64,000 nt of DNA from assembly GCF_000497445.1 (NCBI RefSeq), contig NZ_CM002285.1:9485694-9549693 (forward strand). The letters are read 5' to 3'. The notes under the pieces are model-generated. The model was not told where the DNA came from and ran no database searches. It saw nothing but the letters and a program-made list of their open reading frames with translations. Positions 55,119 to 63,790 of this stretch are shown here, piece after piece. The translations under genes were made by a program, and so were the position numbers. This DNA is from Streptomyces roseochromogenus subsp. oscitans DS 12.976. GTDB lineage: Bacteria > Actinomycetota > Actinomycetes > Streptomycetales > Streptomycetaceae. How positions within the stretch are numbered: position 1 is the first letter of the stretch; the number at the start of each line of letters is the position of its first letter.

Positions 55119-56060
55119 TCAGACGGTGGGGGCGGCGGATGCGGTGAGGGCTTCGGCGACGGCGCCGGGCAGCCAGTCGGCAGTACGGGAGAAGGCGAAG
55201 CCCAGCTGTTTTGCACGGGTGTTGCTCATGGCGTAGTGGCGGTCGAAGGAGAACGGTGAGGCGGTCTCGCCTGCCGCGACGGTGCGGTAGACGGGCTCGC
55301 GGCCAGTCTGCTCGGTGACGATCGCGGCCAGGTCGCGCACGTCGAGCAGGCCGTCGGAGCAGGCGTTGACCGGACCGGTGAATCCGGTGCGGGTGGCCGC
55401 CCACAGCAGCAGGTCCGCCAGCTCCTCGTGGTGGATGAACACCGTCGATAGTGGCTTGGCGTGCACGGCGATCTCGTCGCCCTGCGCGATGCGCTTGGTG
55501 TAGTACGCGAGGCGGCCGGTGAATTCCTGCCTGCCGCCGCCGAGCACGTGCGCGCTGCGCACAGAGGCGAACGCGAAGCTGCCGTCCCGGGTGAGGACGG
55601 CCTCCGCCTGGCGCTTGCCCTCGGCGTAGTGGTCCTCCAGGTATGCCTCGTCGTGCCAGGGCAGGTCCATGGCCACCAGCCAGGTGGCCGGGTCCACGAT
55701 CTCCTCCGGCACCGGGGTGCCCGTCGGCGTGGTCGGCAGCGCGGCGGTCGCCGGGTCGTAAACCTCGATCGTGGAGGTCATGACGTAGCGCCGGGTGCGG
55801 CCGGCGAAGGCGCGGGCCGCGATCACGGCCTGTACGGGGGTGTAGCAGACTTGATCGACCACCACGTCGAAGGTACGAGAGCCGAGCGCGGCGACGAGAG
55901 CGGCCTCGTCGTCGCGGTCGACCAGAAGGTGCTCGATACCGGTGGTCGGCCGAGAGGAGCCACGGTTGATCACGGTGATCTGGTGACCGGCCGCCTGCAG
56001 GCGCTCGACCAGGAGCTTTCCGAAGTAGCGGCTTCCGCCGATGACGCAGACTCTTTGCAT
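55119..56060 (-). CDS. NAD-dependent epimerase/dehydratase family (extended SDR)
   Basis: The ATG at 56060 is chosen because the fold begins right there (MQRVCVIGGSRYFGKLLVER with the GGxxxxG motif); 313 residues. YVMTSTIEVYDP and YAEGKRQAEAVL give the Ser and the YxxxK-like site; a substrate domain with FSFDRHYAMSNTRAKQLGF follows. Atypical extended SDRs of this kind act on sugars, RNA-binding roles or isoflavones. First gene of the operon with the aldo/keto reductase, divergent from lysR. Confidence 0.85.
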   Translation of the reverse strand: MQRVCVIGGSRYFGKLLVERLQAAGHQITVINRGSSRPTTGIEHLLVDRDDEAALVAALGSRTFDVVVDQVCYTPVQAVIAARAFAGRTRRYVMTSTIEVYDPATAALPTTPTGTPVPEEIVDPATWLVAMDLPWHDEAYLEDHYAEGKRQAEAVLTRDGSFAFASVRSAHVLGGGRQEFTGRLAYYTKRIAQGDEIAVHAKPLSTVFIHHEELADLLLWAATRTGFTGPVNACSDGLLDVRDLAAIVTEQTGREPVYRTVAAGETASPFSFDRHYAMSNTRAKQLGFAFSRTADWLPGAVAEALTASAAPTV

Positions 56061-56130
56061 GCCCCCACCTTGGCCACCTAATGTCATCAGCAGAAGTGGC
56101 GGCTTGCTGGAAGCGTGTTAAGGAAAACTG

Positions 56131-57093
56131 TTGATCGACGTGCAGCGGCTCCGAGTCCTACGGGCGGTGGCGGACCATGGCAGCTTCAGCAAGGCGGCCG
56201 CGGCTCTCCACCTCACCCCCTCCGCCGTCTCCCAGCACGTAGCGGTGTTGGAACGCAGCCTCGGTGCCCAGGTCGTGGCTCGCAGCACGCGCGGGGTCAC
56301 TCTCACTCAGGCCGGCCAGATCATGGTCGGGGCCGCCGAGTCCGTCGCAGCCGAACTCGAACAGGCGAAGCAGCGGGTCGAGCAGCTCAGTACGGGCCGC
56401 GTACAGCTCACCGTCGCCACTTTCACCAGCGGCGGTCGGCACCTGCTGCCCAGGGCTCTCCCTCGGCTCATGGCAATCCATCCCCGCACCCAGCTCCACG
56501 TCAGGGAGGGCGAGCCCGAGGACACCTTGCCCCTTGTCCGTCAAGGCGCTGTCGACCTCGCTCTCGCCTACCACTTCGACGGCCCGCTGCCCGTTGGGCC
56601 GGGCCCGAGCGCCAGCCTGCAGTGGACCTCACTCCTGGAAGATCCCCTGCACGTCGTCATGCCCGAGGAGCACCGGCTCGCCGACCGCGAGTTGCTCGAC
56701 ATCGCCGAGTTGGCAGCCGAGCCCTGGGTGGTCGGCTGCCTCAAGACCGAGGCATACCTGCGCCGCTACGCCGAGCGCGCCGGCTTCGAACCGGAAGTTC
56801 GCGCCACTACCACCGACTACTTCTTCGCCCGTTCCCTTGTCGCCGCGGGAATGGGGATCTCCCTGATCCCTTCCATCGCGCTCGTTCCGACAGTGCCGGG
56901 CCTACGGGCCGTCCCGATCGAGCCGCCGACTCCGACCCGGCACATCGGCGTTGCCACGATCGGACGCCGTCACGACCGCTCACACGTCACGACGTTCATC
57001 GAGGCCCTCCGCGAGCAGGCGACGTATCAATCAGAAATCCCCGAACAACGACTGCCAGCGGCAGCTCAGCCACCGGCAGTCCTGCGTGACTGA
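56131..57093 (+). CDS. LysR-family transcriptional regulator
   Basis: The TTG at 56131 stands behind AAGGAAAA; 320 residues. N-terminal wHTH: LRVLRAVADHGSFSKAAAAL, HLTPSAVSQHVAVLERSLGA, then the linker helix and two periplasmic-binding-like lobes (VQLTVATFTSGGRHLLPRAL, FFARSLVAAGMGISLIPSIA). Divergent from the epimerase-AKR operon with a 70-bp spacer, so it most likely regulates that operon and itself. Confidence 0.9.
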   Translation: MIDVQRLRVLRAVADHGSFSKAAAALHLTPSAVSQHVAVLERSLGAQVVARSTRGVTLTQAGQIMVGAAESVAAELEQAKQRVEQLSTGRVQLTVATFTSGGRHLLPRALPRLMAIHPRTQLHVREGEPEDTLPLVRQGAVDLALAYHFDGPLPVGPGPSASLQWTSLLEDPLHVVMPEEHRLADRELLDIAELAAEPWVVGCLKTEAYLRRYAERAGFEPEVRATTTDYFFARSLVAAGMGISLIPSIALVPTVPGLRAVPIEPPTPTRHIGVATIGRRHDRSHVTTFIEALREQATYQSEIPEQRLPAAAQPPAVLRD

Positions 57094-57193
57094 CCGGACG
57101 TCCCTCTCTGGCCAGCCCAGTAACATTCAGACGTAGCTGCCGGCGCCCCCGCAAAGCTGATCACAGCCTGAACCCGCGGCCATCGGTACATAG

Positions 57194-57233
57194 CGAAACG
57201 GTCGGCATCGTGATCACGATGCCGACCGTTTCG
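57194..57233. terminator. 40-bp perfect palindrome, probable bidirectional terminator
   Basis: The 40 bases from 57194 to 57233 are perfectly self-complementary, arm CGAAACGGTCGGCATCGTGA, with no loop. It lies between convergent lysR and the ECF sigma gene, where a two-way terminator is expected. No poly-U is present. Confidence 0.75.
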
Positions 57234-57381
57234 TCGGTGCTGCCAGGACACTTTCGTCGGTGACCCCGAGTCTGATTCGGGAGACCGATGTGCTTCGGCC
57301 CCCTGTGAGCTGTGCAGTGCGGGGGGTCGAAGGGGGGACGTCCTCGCTCCGCCTCAGGTCACTGGATTCCGGTGGCTCTGG

Positions 57382-58320
57382 TCACCATGCGTTGATGGCC
57401 GGCACGTCGGGTTCGTGCTGCCGCCAGGACTCATTGAGGCGTGCGAGCCGGTCCGCGGCGGCAACGCCGCGCAGGGACGCGACCTTGCCGTCGCTGACTT
57501 CGAACGCCACGGCGCCCACGACCCGGTCGTCGACCACGGCGAGGACGGCCGGGGAGCCGTTGACCAGCGCGATGTGGAACGCGGGGGAGCCGCCGGCCAG
57601 CCGCCGCTTCGCCGGCGTGGGCTTGAAGCCCGCCAGCATGTAGGAGGCGATGCGCTCGCGCGTGTTGTACCGCAGCAGCCGCCTGGCCAGTCCGTAGCCG
57701 TCCGAGACCGCGGTCGCGTCGGCGGTGAGCATCGCCACCAGCCGTTCGGTGCGGCCCGACACGGCGGCGACGAGGAACTCCTCGACGATCCGGCGCGCGG
57801 ACGCGGGGTCCACCTCGTCGCCGCTGCGGCGCTCGGCGGCGATCCGGCGTCGGGCCCGGTGGACATGCTGCTGGCTCGCAGACTCGGTGATGTCGAGGAT
57901 CCTGGCGATCTCGGCGTGGGTGTAGGAGAAGGCCTCGCGCAGGACGTAAGCGGCCCGCTCGATGGGCGAGAGGCGCTCCATGAGGGTCAGGACGGCCAAG
58001 GACACCGATTCGCGCTGCTCGAAGGTATCGGCCGGACCGAGCATCGGGTCACCCTCAAGCAGTGGCTCGGGCAGCCAGGCACCGGCCGCTCGCTCGTGGC
58101 GCGCCTGCGCCGAGCGGATCCGGTCGAGGCAGAGATTGGTGACGACCTTGGTCAGCCACGCTTCCGGCACCTCGACACGTTCCCGGTCCGCCGCCTGCCA
58201 GCGCAGGAACGCGTCCTGCACGGCGTCCTCGGCGTCGGCGGCCGAGCCGAGCAGACGGTACGCGAGCGAGGCCAGCCGGCCCCGGCTGGCCTCGAAGCGA
58301 TCGATGGCTGCTCTGTCCAC
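57382..58320 (-). CDS. ECF sigma factor, SigJ/ECF41-like but without the C-terminal signature motifs
   Basis: 312 residues from the GTG at 58320. Sigma region 2 (LASLAYRLLGSAADAEDAVQ), the WLPEP linker motif (AGAWLPEPLLEG) and region 4 (LREAFSYTHAEIARILDITE) are followed by a SnoaL-like extension (MLTADATAVSDGYGLARRLL). The SDGGG and NPDKL motifs of canonical ECF41 proteins, present in the sigma factor at 10.8 kb, are replaced or absent (SDGYG; ends with LNESWRQ). Regulation by the extension may therefore differ. Ten bases separate it from the flavoprotein gene, so the two form an operon. Confidence 0.88.
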   Translation of the reverse strand: MDRAAIDRFEASRGRLASLAYRLLGSAADAEDAVQDAFLRWQAADRERVEVPEAWLTKVVTNLCLDRIRSAQARHERAAGAWLPEPLLEGDPMLGPADTFEQRESVSLAVLTLMERLSPIERAAYVLREAFSYTHAEIARILDITESASQQHVHRARRRIAAERRSGDEVDPASARRIVEEFLVAAVSGRTERLVAMLTADATAVSDGYGLARRLLRYNTRERIASYMLAGFKPTPAKRRLAGGSPAFHIALVNGSPAVLAVVDDRVVGAVAFEVSDGKVASLRGVAAADRLARLNESWRQHEPDVPAINAW

Positions 58321-58330
58321 GCGGAGCAGC

Positions 58331-59521
58331 CTATGCGGCGACCCTCACACTGGTGCGGTCAGGCGCGGTGGCCAGGCGGCGCTTGCGCTTGGGCATGCCG
58401 AGGGTCGGGTGGGCGATGCTCCACCCAGCCCCTTTGAGGATGCCCGACTTGAGCCACGCGGCGGTGCGGCCGCCCAGGTACCAGGACTTCGACCGGACGT
58501 CCCCGTCCACCATCTGGAAGATCGCGTCCCGCCGCCCGAGGCTGATGTGATTGCCGTGGTACTTCAGCCCGGTGGTCGGGACCTCGCTGCCCGTCAGCCG
58601 TGCGATGATCGCGGCGGTCGCCTGCATGTTGGTGTAGCCGGCCGAGGCGCAGGACATCGGCAGCGGCCGGCCGTTCTCGCCGATCGCGTAGGCGCAGTCA
58701 CCGGCGGCGTAGACGTCCGGGTGCGAGACCGAGCGCGTGGTGCGGTCGACGACGATCTGGCCGGTCTCGGCGACCTCCAGGCCGCTGGCGGCCGCGATGG
58801 GGTGCACGACGAACCCGGCCGACCACACGGTCACGTCGGCCGGGATGGACGTACCGTCAGCGGCGATCGCCCGTGTCGGCTCGACGGCTTCGATGCCGGT
58901 GTGCTCGTGGACGGTGATGCCGAGTCGGTCGAAGGCCTGGCGCAGGTGACGGCGGGCCTTCGGGGAGAGCCAGGCGCCCAGCTCGCCGCGGGCGGCGAGT
59001 ACGACCGAGAGGTCAGGCCGGGACTCGGCGAACTCGGTGGCGGTCTCGATGCCGGTCAGCCCCTCACCGACGACCAGCACGGTGCCACCCTCGCGCAGGT
59101 TGGCCAGGCGCTCGCGCAGACGCAGCGCCGAGGACAGGCCGGTCACATCGAAGGCGTACTCGGCCACGCCGGGGACGTCATGGTGAGCTACGGAGCTGCC
59201 GAGCGCGTAGAGGAGCGTGTCATACACGAGCTCGCCGTCGCCGTCCTCGCCGGTCACGGCGACGGTCCTGCGCTCGGGGTCGACGCCGGTGACGCGCGCC
59301 AGGCGCAGCCGCACCCCGGTGCCCGCGAATACGTCGGCGAGCTTGCGGAACGCGAGGTCCTGGCCGATCGCGAGCTGGTGGAGCCGCATCCGCTCAACGA
59401 AGTCGGGCACGGCATTGACGACGGTGATCTCAGTGTCGGCGCGGGAGAGCCGGCGGGCCAGGTTTCCGGCGGCGAAGGCCCCGGCGTATCCAGCGCCGAG
59501 TACCACGATGCGGTGCTTCAT
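58331..59521 (-). CDS. FAD-dependent pyridine nucleotide-disulfide oxidoreductase (NDH-2-like)
   Basis: 396 residues; ACAGGAG precedes the ATG at 59521. Two Rossmann folds: RIVVLGAGYAGAFAAGNLAR (FAD) and GGTVLVVGEGLTGIETATEF (NADH). The second FAD motif is HPDVYAAGDCAYAIG. No redox-active CxxC is present, so it belongs to the NDH-2/AIF-like group. It is cotranscribed with the downstream sigma gene; oxidoreductases are frequent partners of ECF41-type sigma factors. A 9-bp inverted repeat in its leader suggests post-transcriptional or operator control. Confidence 0.9.
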   Translation of the reverse strand: MKHRIVVLGAGYAGAFAAGNLARRLSRADTEITVVNAVPDFVERMRLHQLAIGQDLAFRKLADVFAGTGVRLRLARVTGVDPERRTVAVTGEDGDGELVYDTLLYALGSSVAHHDVPGVAEYAFDVTGLSSALRLRERLANLREGGTVLVVGEGLTGIETATEFAESRPDLSVVLAARGELGAWLSPKARRHLRQAFDRLGITVHEHTGIEAVEPTRAIAADGTSIPADVTVWSAGFVVHPIAAASGLEVAETGQIVVDRTTRSVSHPDVYAAGDCAYAIGENGRPLPMSCASAGYTNMQATAAIIARLTGSEVPTTGLKYHGNHISLGRRDAIFQMVDGDVRSKSWYLGGRTAAWLKSGILKGAGWSIAHPTLGMPKRKRRLATAPDRTSVRVAA

Positions 59522-59533
59522 GGCGTTGCTCCT

Positions 59534-59562
59534 GTCTCGTTCACGTGCCCCTTGAACGAGAC
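59534..59562. promoter_or_regulatory. Inverted repeat in the leader of the flavoprotein-sigma operon
   Basis: GTCTCGTTC (59534-59542) is exactly inverted at 59554-59562 around 11 bases. On the mRNA the hairpin would end one or two bases before the AGGAG ribosome-binding site. It may be an operator or an RNA hairpin that hides the site. Confidence 0.6.
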
Positions 59563-59880
59563 GGCGCCCCGATTACTGACAGAGGCCGGGTGTGACGTGG
59601 GTCACCGAACTCAGACGAGTGGCTGAGCCTCCGACAGGCGCTTGGGCCTGTCTTGGGCAGTCGAAACGGGGCGATGGCCAACTACGGATCGAGATGGCCA
59701 ACTATCAGTCGCGTCACAGAACTCGAACAGCCGCTGACCGCGGTGCCTCCCGAAGTGGTGAACATCTGCTGTCCGTTCTGGCTCTGGCCCACTTCGTGTG
59801 GCGCGGTCGCTGTGCGTGACGGCGGCAATATGATCTCCATGTCGGTCGTGAGGAAGTGGGCTCGAAGCTACGGTGCAGTG

Positions 59881-60465
59881 ATGAGCAATGACTCCCTCCT
59901 CGGCCGCGCCGTCCGTCTCGTCCCACTGTCCGTCGACCACGCCGAAGCGCTCTTTCCCTCTGCGTCGGATCCCGAGGTCTGGCAGTGGATGCCCCGACCT
60001 CGGCCCGGCTCTCTGGAAGAGATGCAGGCGATGATCAGCCAGATGCTGACGGGCCGAGCCCGGCGGTGCTTCGCGGTCCAGCGTCTGACGGACGAGGCGG
60101 TGATCGGTTCGACCAGTCTGTATGAGCTCGACCTGGCTGAGGGCCGAGCGGAGATTGGTGCGACCTGGTTCGATCGTTCTTGCTGGGGCGGCCCTTATAA
60201 CGCCGAGTCGAAGCTGCTGCTTTTCGGGTACGCCTTTGACGATCTGGGCCTTGCCCGAATTGCCTTGCGCACCGACAACCTCAACGTGCGGTCCCAGCAG
60301 GCCCTGACACGGTTGGGTCTCGCCTATGAAGGGACGCTGCGCAGCCACATGGTGCGCCAGGACGGCACGCGCCGTGATTCGCTGTACTACAGCGTGCTCG
60401 CGGACGAGTGGCCCTCTTTGCGTGACAAGCTGCTCACTCGGGTTACGGCCAAAGCCACTGTCTGA
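59881..60465 (+). CDS. GNAT-family N-acetyltransferase
   Basis: ATG at 59881; 194 residues. RAVRLVPLSVDHAEALFPSA is the N-terminal strand-helix; FDRSCWGGPYNAESKLLLFG and YAFDDLGLARIALRTDNLNV, QQALTRLGLAYEGTLRSHMV cover motifs A and B (RimJ/RimL-like). GGPYN is less glycine-rich than the usual acetyl-CoA loop. Substrate unknown. Directly followed, head to head, by the ISL3 element; its stop is only 13 bp from the transposase stop. Confidence 0.85.
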   Translation: MSNDSLLGRAVRLVPLSVDHAEALFPSASDPEVWQWMPRPRPGSLEEMQAMISQMLTGRARRCFAVQRLTDEAVIGSTSLYELDLAEGRAEIGATWFDRSCWGGPYNAESKLLLFGYAFDDLGLARIALRTDNLNVRSQQALTRLGLAYEGTLRSHMVRQDGTRRDSLYYSVLADEWPSLRDKLLTRVTAKATV

Positions 60466-60478
60466 TCGTGCGCTGCCG

Positions 60479-61370
60479 TCACGGAGCGAGGAGGACCCGT
60501 TTCCGCAGGAGAGCAAAGCCGGCGCGGCCGAACATTTGGCGCTTGAGCATCTTGATCCGGTTGACGTGGCCTTCGACGACGCCGGAGTTCCAGGGCAGTG
60601 TGAGGCCGGCGGTGACAGCGTCGAGGTCGCGTTCGAGGTGCTGCGCGAAGTGCCGGAGGCTGGGCAGGTTGGTAGTGGAGGTGGCGGCTTCGATCCAGGT
60701 CGGCAGCTGGTCGCCTCGGAGGTGGGCGACCATGTGGCCGAAGGAGCGCACGTGCTCGGAGAGTGCCGCCAGTTCGGAGCATTTGGCTAGGACGGCTTTG
60801 AGCTGGAGCCGGTCGGCTTCGGGCAGGGCATCGGGGTGGGTGAGCAGCCAGCGCGTGACGGCGCGGGCCGACGGCGGGCGGGGGCCGACCGGTTGGGGCT
60901 TGCCGCGAAGATTCCTGCTGACGTAGTCGCGGACGCCGGCGTAGCCGCGGGGATAGCCCTGTTCCTTGATCTCCCCCCATAGTTTCCAGGCGTTGGTGCA
61001 GCCTTCCTGCCAGCGCTGATCGAGGTAGGGCTTGTAGGCGTCGAGGCTGGTCGCACGGTTTTGCCACTGACTGGTGAACATCTCCTCCGGGGTGGTGGCG
61101 CGGGAGAAGCGCAGGATCGTGTTGAGGGTCATCCCGAGTTGCCGGACGACGGACCGCTTGCTGTGACCGGCGGCGACGAGAGCGTGGATGGTGGCGTGCT
61201 TGGCGCGGGTGCGCTCGGCGAACCGGTGCCCTGTCGGCCAGGGCGATGACGCGGTCGGCTCCGGCTCCTTCTGGGGTTCCTCCGGCTGCTCCGGCGTGGG
61301 CCGTAAGCAGCCGCGGTGCCGGTAGACGCACTTCTCGGCGGCTTCGCCCAGGTTGTGCCAGAGAGTACTG
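60479..61370 (-). CDS. ISL3-family transposase, 3' exon (split by group II intron)
   Basis: The minus strand from 61370 reads STLWHNLGEAAEKCVYRHRG, an HTH region (FAERTRAKHATIHALVAAGH, SKRSVVRQLGMTLNTILRFS) and the ISL3 catalytic end NLPSLRHFAQHLERDLDAVT, WNSGVVEGHVNRIKMLKRQM, FGRAGFALLRKRVLLAP. VVEGHVNRIK contains the catalytic Glu. Joined at 61370/63791 to the 5' exon it gives the uninterrupted VADRWHSTLWHNLGEAAEKC, so exact splicing would restore the transposase. Confidence 0.85.
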
Positions 61371-61426
61371 GTGGGCCGTCGGCGAGATGCCTGCTGAGCA
61401 GGCCCTTTTCCCACGGCCCCCAGCCC

Positions 61427-61460
61427 GAACGACGCGTGCGACTTTCACCGCACGTCGCTC
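61427..61460 (-). ncRNA. Group II intron domain V
   Basis: Thirty-four nucleotides on the minus strand: the stem GAGCGAC/GTCGTTC contains the catalytic AGC, an upper stem GTGCG/CGCAC is capped by GTGAAAGT, and a bulge separates the two stems. Length and shape are those of a canonical catalytic domain V. Confidence 0.85.
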
Positions 61461-61591
61461 TCCGGTGACTACTCCGTGAGTGCTGGCACAGGTCTTGCGC
61501 CGTGGATGTCCGCATGACAACTTCCGCAGACCACGAGGGTTTTGCGGTGTCGTGCGGCCATGAGATCTGCCCACGGCGGCCGGTTCCCGGA

Positions 61592-63253
61592 TCATCCGAG
61601 GTCGGCGAGCTTGGCGACGTGGTGGACTTCCACCTCGTCAACGCGTCCGCATGCCTCGCACCGTCCGGCCAGGAGCCGGGTAACCAGCTCCTTGCGTTTG
61701 GTGTTGACCGGGGCCAGCCGACGGTCGGTGATGACCGTCTTCTTGTTCTGTCGCAGCGGGATCCCGCCGAACCGTCCGACCAGTGGTTTCCTGCCGGTGC
61801 GTTCGACGCGGGCCTCGAAGCATTTGCGCGGCCCGTGCGGTGTGTCGATGGTGGCCGCGTACTTGCGGGCCATCTTCGACACCGACGAGCGGTGCTTGTT
61901 GGCAAGCGTCATGAGCATCGAGGTCTCCATGACCCATTGCAGCCGGGCGAGTCGGAAGACGTCGCCGGCCATCAGGTAGTATTGGACGACGCCGCGGTAC
62001 TCCGACCCGTAGGTGCTGATGATGACGTGGTCGTCCTGGTTCAGCAGCTCGGGCCGACGCGCGGGTTTCCCGCGCTCCTTGTACTGGGCCTGCTTGGCGG
62101 ATACCACCGAACGAGGGACACGCAGACCGATAGTCCCATTGACAGAGCGTCGTCTGCCGGAAACCTTGCGGTCGTTGTGAAGCACGGTGATGTCGTAGCC
62201 GAGAAACCTCGCCGCCCTGGTCCGGGCGTGCGTGATGAGGGTCTTCTCCGGCGACAGTCCCAGCTTGAGATCATCCCGAAGGAACCGTGCCAGGCGCTCT
62301 TTGATTTCTTCGGCTTCCGCCTTTGGTCCGGCAAACCCGAGGAGGGTGTCATCGGCGTAGCGCGCATACCTCAGCCGCCGGTAGCCGGGATCCTGAGTAT
62401 CCATGCTGGGCATGCTGTGGAGTTGCTTGCGCAGTTCCCGCACTTTGGTGTGGTCGCCGCGCTTGCGGGCGCTTGCCATTGCCGCCCACACCCGGTGAAA
62501 GGCGCGGTTCGGCTTCCTGACTTTCCCCCGGGTGTACTCCGGGATAAGAACCTTCTCGATGTACTCGTCCATCTTGTGCAGGTAGATGTTGGACAAGATC
62601 GGTGAAAAAACTCCGCCTTGCGGACTTCCGCTGTGCGTGGCGTTCCAGACCCAGTCCTCCATGTATCCGGCCCTGAGCATGTTCCGCATCAGCCGTAGGA
62701 ACCGGTTGTCGTGGATCTTTTCGCCCAGGATCCGCAGCATGACCTCATGGTCAAGCTGGTCGAAACACTGAGCGATGTCACCCTCGATGAACCAGACTGT
62801 CCCGGTCCAGGTGTTGACCACATCGCGCAAAGCGGTGTGGCAGCCCAGGCGAGGACGGAAACCGTGCGAGGAGTCGGAGAACGTCGGCTCGTAATACGCC
62901 TCAAGAAGCAGGCGAATCACCTCACCGACGAGCTTGTCACTCCAGGGCGGCAGGCCCAGCGGTCGCAGCTTCGTACTGCCCCGCCCCTTCGGGATGTAGA
63001 CCCTGCGAGCCGGGCTCCACCGGTAACGCTCGTGGCGCAGCGCGTCGATGACGTGCTCGATCTTGCCCAGCGACATGCCGTCCACGGTCTCCCCGTTGAC
63101 CCCGGGCGTCATCGCTCCCTTGTTGGAGTACAAACGTCCGTAAGCCAGCAGATACAACTGCGGATTGAAGAGCTGTCGATACAGTTCACTGCACGGCAGG
63201 CCGCGCCTGCCGCGTTCACGGAGGACACCCAGCACCGTTTCGGCGCTCTGCAT
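61592..63253 (-). CDS. ltrA: Group II intron-encoded protein (reverse transcriptase/maturase), HNH domain truncated
   Basis: 553 residues from the ATG at 63253. RT blocks: LYSNKGAMTPGVNGETVDGM (RT0/1), IPKGRGSTKLRPLGLPPWSD, WFIEGDIAQCFDQLDHEVML, GSPQGGVFSPILSNIYLHKM and the catalytic RYARYADDTLLGF (YADD). A maturase/thumb domain follows (QYYLMAGDVFRLARLQWVME), then the start of an HNH endonuclease (CEACGRVDEVEVHHVAKLAD). A TGA at 61592-61594 cuts HNH before its second half, which is still in frame to 61469 (VVCGSCHADIHGARP). Splicing and RT functions may persist; DNA cleavage is probably lost. Confidence 0.9.
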   Translation of the reverse strand: MQSAETVLGVLRERGRRGLPCSELYRQLFNPQLYLLAYGRLYSNKGAMTPGVNGETVDGMSLGKIEHVIDALRHERYRWSPARRVYIPKGRGSTKLRPLGLPPWSDKLVGEVIRLLLEAYYEPTFSDSSHGFRPRLGCHTALRDVVNTWTGTVWFIEGDIAQCFDQLDHEVMLRILGEKIHDNRFLRLMRNMLRAGYMEDWVWNATHSGSPQGGVFSPILSNIYLHKMDEYIEKVLIPEYTRGKVRKPNRAFHRVWAAMASARKRGDHTKVRELRKQLHSMPSMDTQDPGYRRLRYARYADDTLLGFAGPKAEAEEIKERLARFLRDDLKLGLSPEKTLITHARTRAARFLGYDITVLHNDRKVSGRRRSVNGTIGLRVPRSVVSAKQAQYKERGKPARRPELLNQDDHVIISTYGSEYRGVVQYYLMAGDVFRLARLQWVMETSMLMTLANKHRSSVSKMARKYAATIDTPHGPRKCFEARVERTGRKPLVGRFGGIPLRQNKKTVITDRRLAPVNTKRKELVTRLLAGRCEACGRVDEVEVHHVAKLADLG

Positions 63254-63790
63254 TACGCATACCTCCCGGCTCTGTGGTGTCCGATCACCTGGCCCCCTTC
63301 GCCCGATGCAGACGGCTTTCCCGTCTTCCTTGGCCAGTCGTGACTCCGGCGACTACTACGGAGCCTCCGTCGCCTTAGGAAGATCTCCTCCCTTAGGCGA
63401 TCCCATGTTCGTCCTTGTCGTACGTCCTAGCGTGATTTAGGTGCCTCATTCATCTCCTTGAATGCCCTCGCTGGGCATCGCTCCACACTCCGGAGGTTGC
63501 GTCGGCCACTGGCATCAAGCCGTCGCAGGATGCGGCGTCGGTGTTAGGCATCTTTCCGACGGACTTGACCTTCAGTCTTCTGGAGATTGAGGTTCAGACA
63601 ATCCAGCTTTCACCGTGTCACGCGGGTCCCTCGACGCCCCGTCTCTAATGCCTGAGCCCGGCTGTCGATTTTCTGGCATGCTGCGGTCCCCGTCACCGTT
63701 TCCGGATTAGGTAAGCCATCAGACCCAAGAACCTCCCTCCAAATTCTTCCCGACTGAATCGGGGATACGACAAGGCGCCTCATGGCGCAC

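Larger units (their letters stand above)
61371..63790 (-). mobile_element. Group II intron (2420 bp) inserted in the ISL3 transposase gene
   Basis: On the minus strand the intron begins GTGCGCC at 63790 (consensus GTGYG) and ends ...CGGCCCAC at 61371 (consensus AY). It contains a reverse-transcriptase/maturase gene, a canonical 34-nt domain V and a domain-VI-like stem of ~56 nt before the 3' end. Removal fuses the transposase codons TGG CAC AGT in frame, which fixes both boundaries to the base. The target is the conserved D-R-W-H segment of the ISL3 protein. Confidence 0.88.

Noticed and set aside
57415..59626. Long plus-strand frames opposite the sigma-flavoprotein operon
   Set aside because: Shadow frames typical of >70% GC DNA; no recognisable protein.
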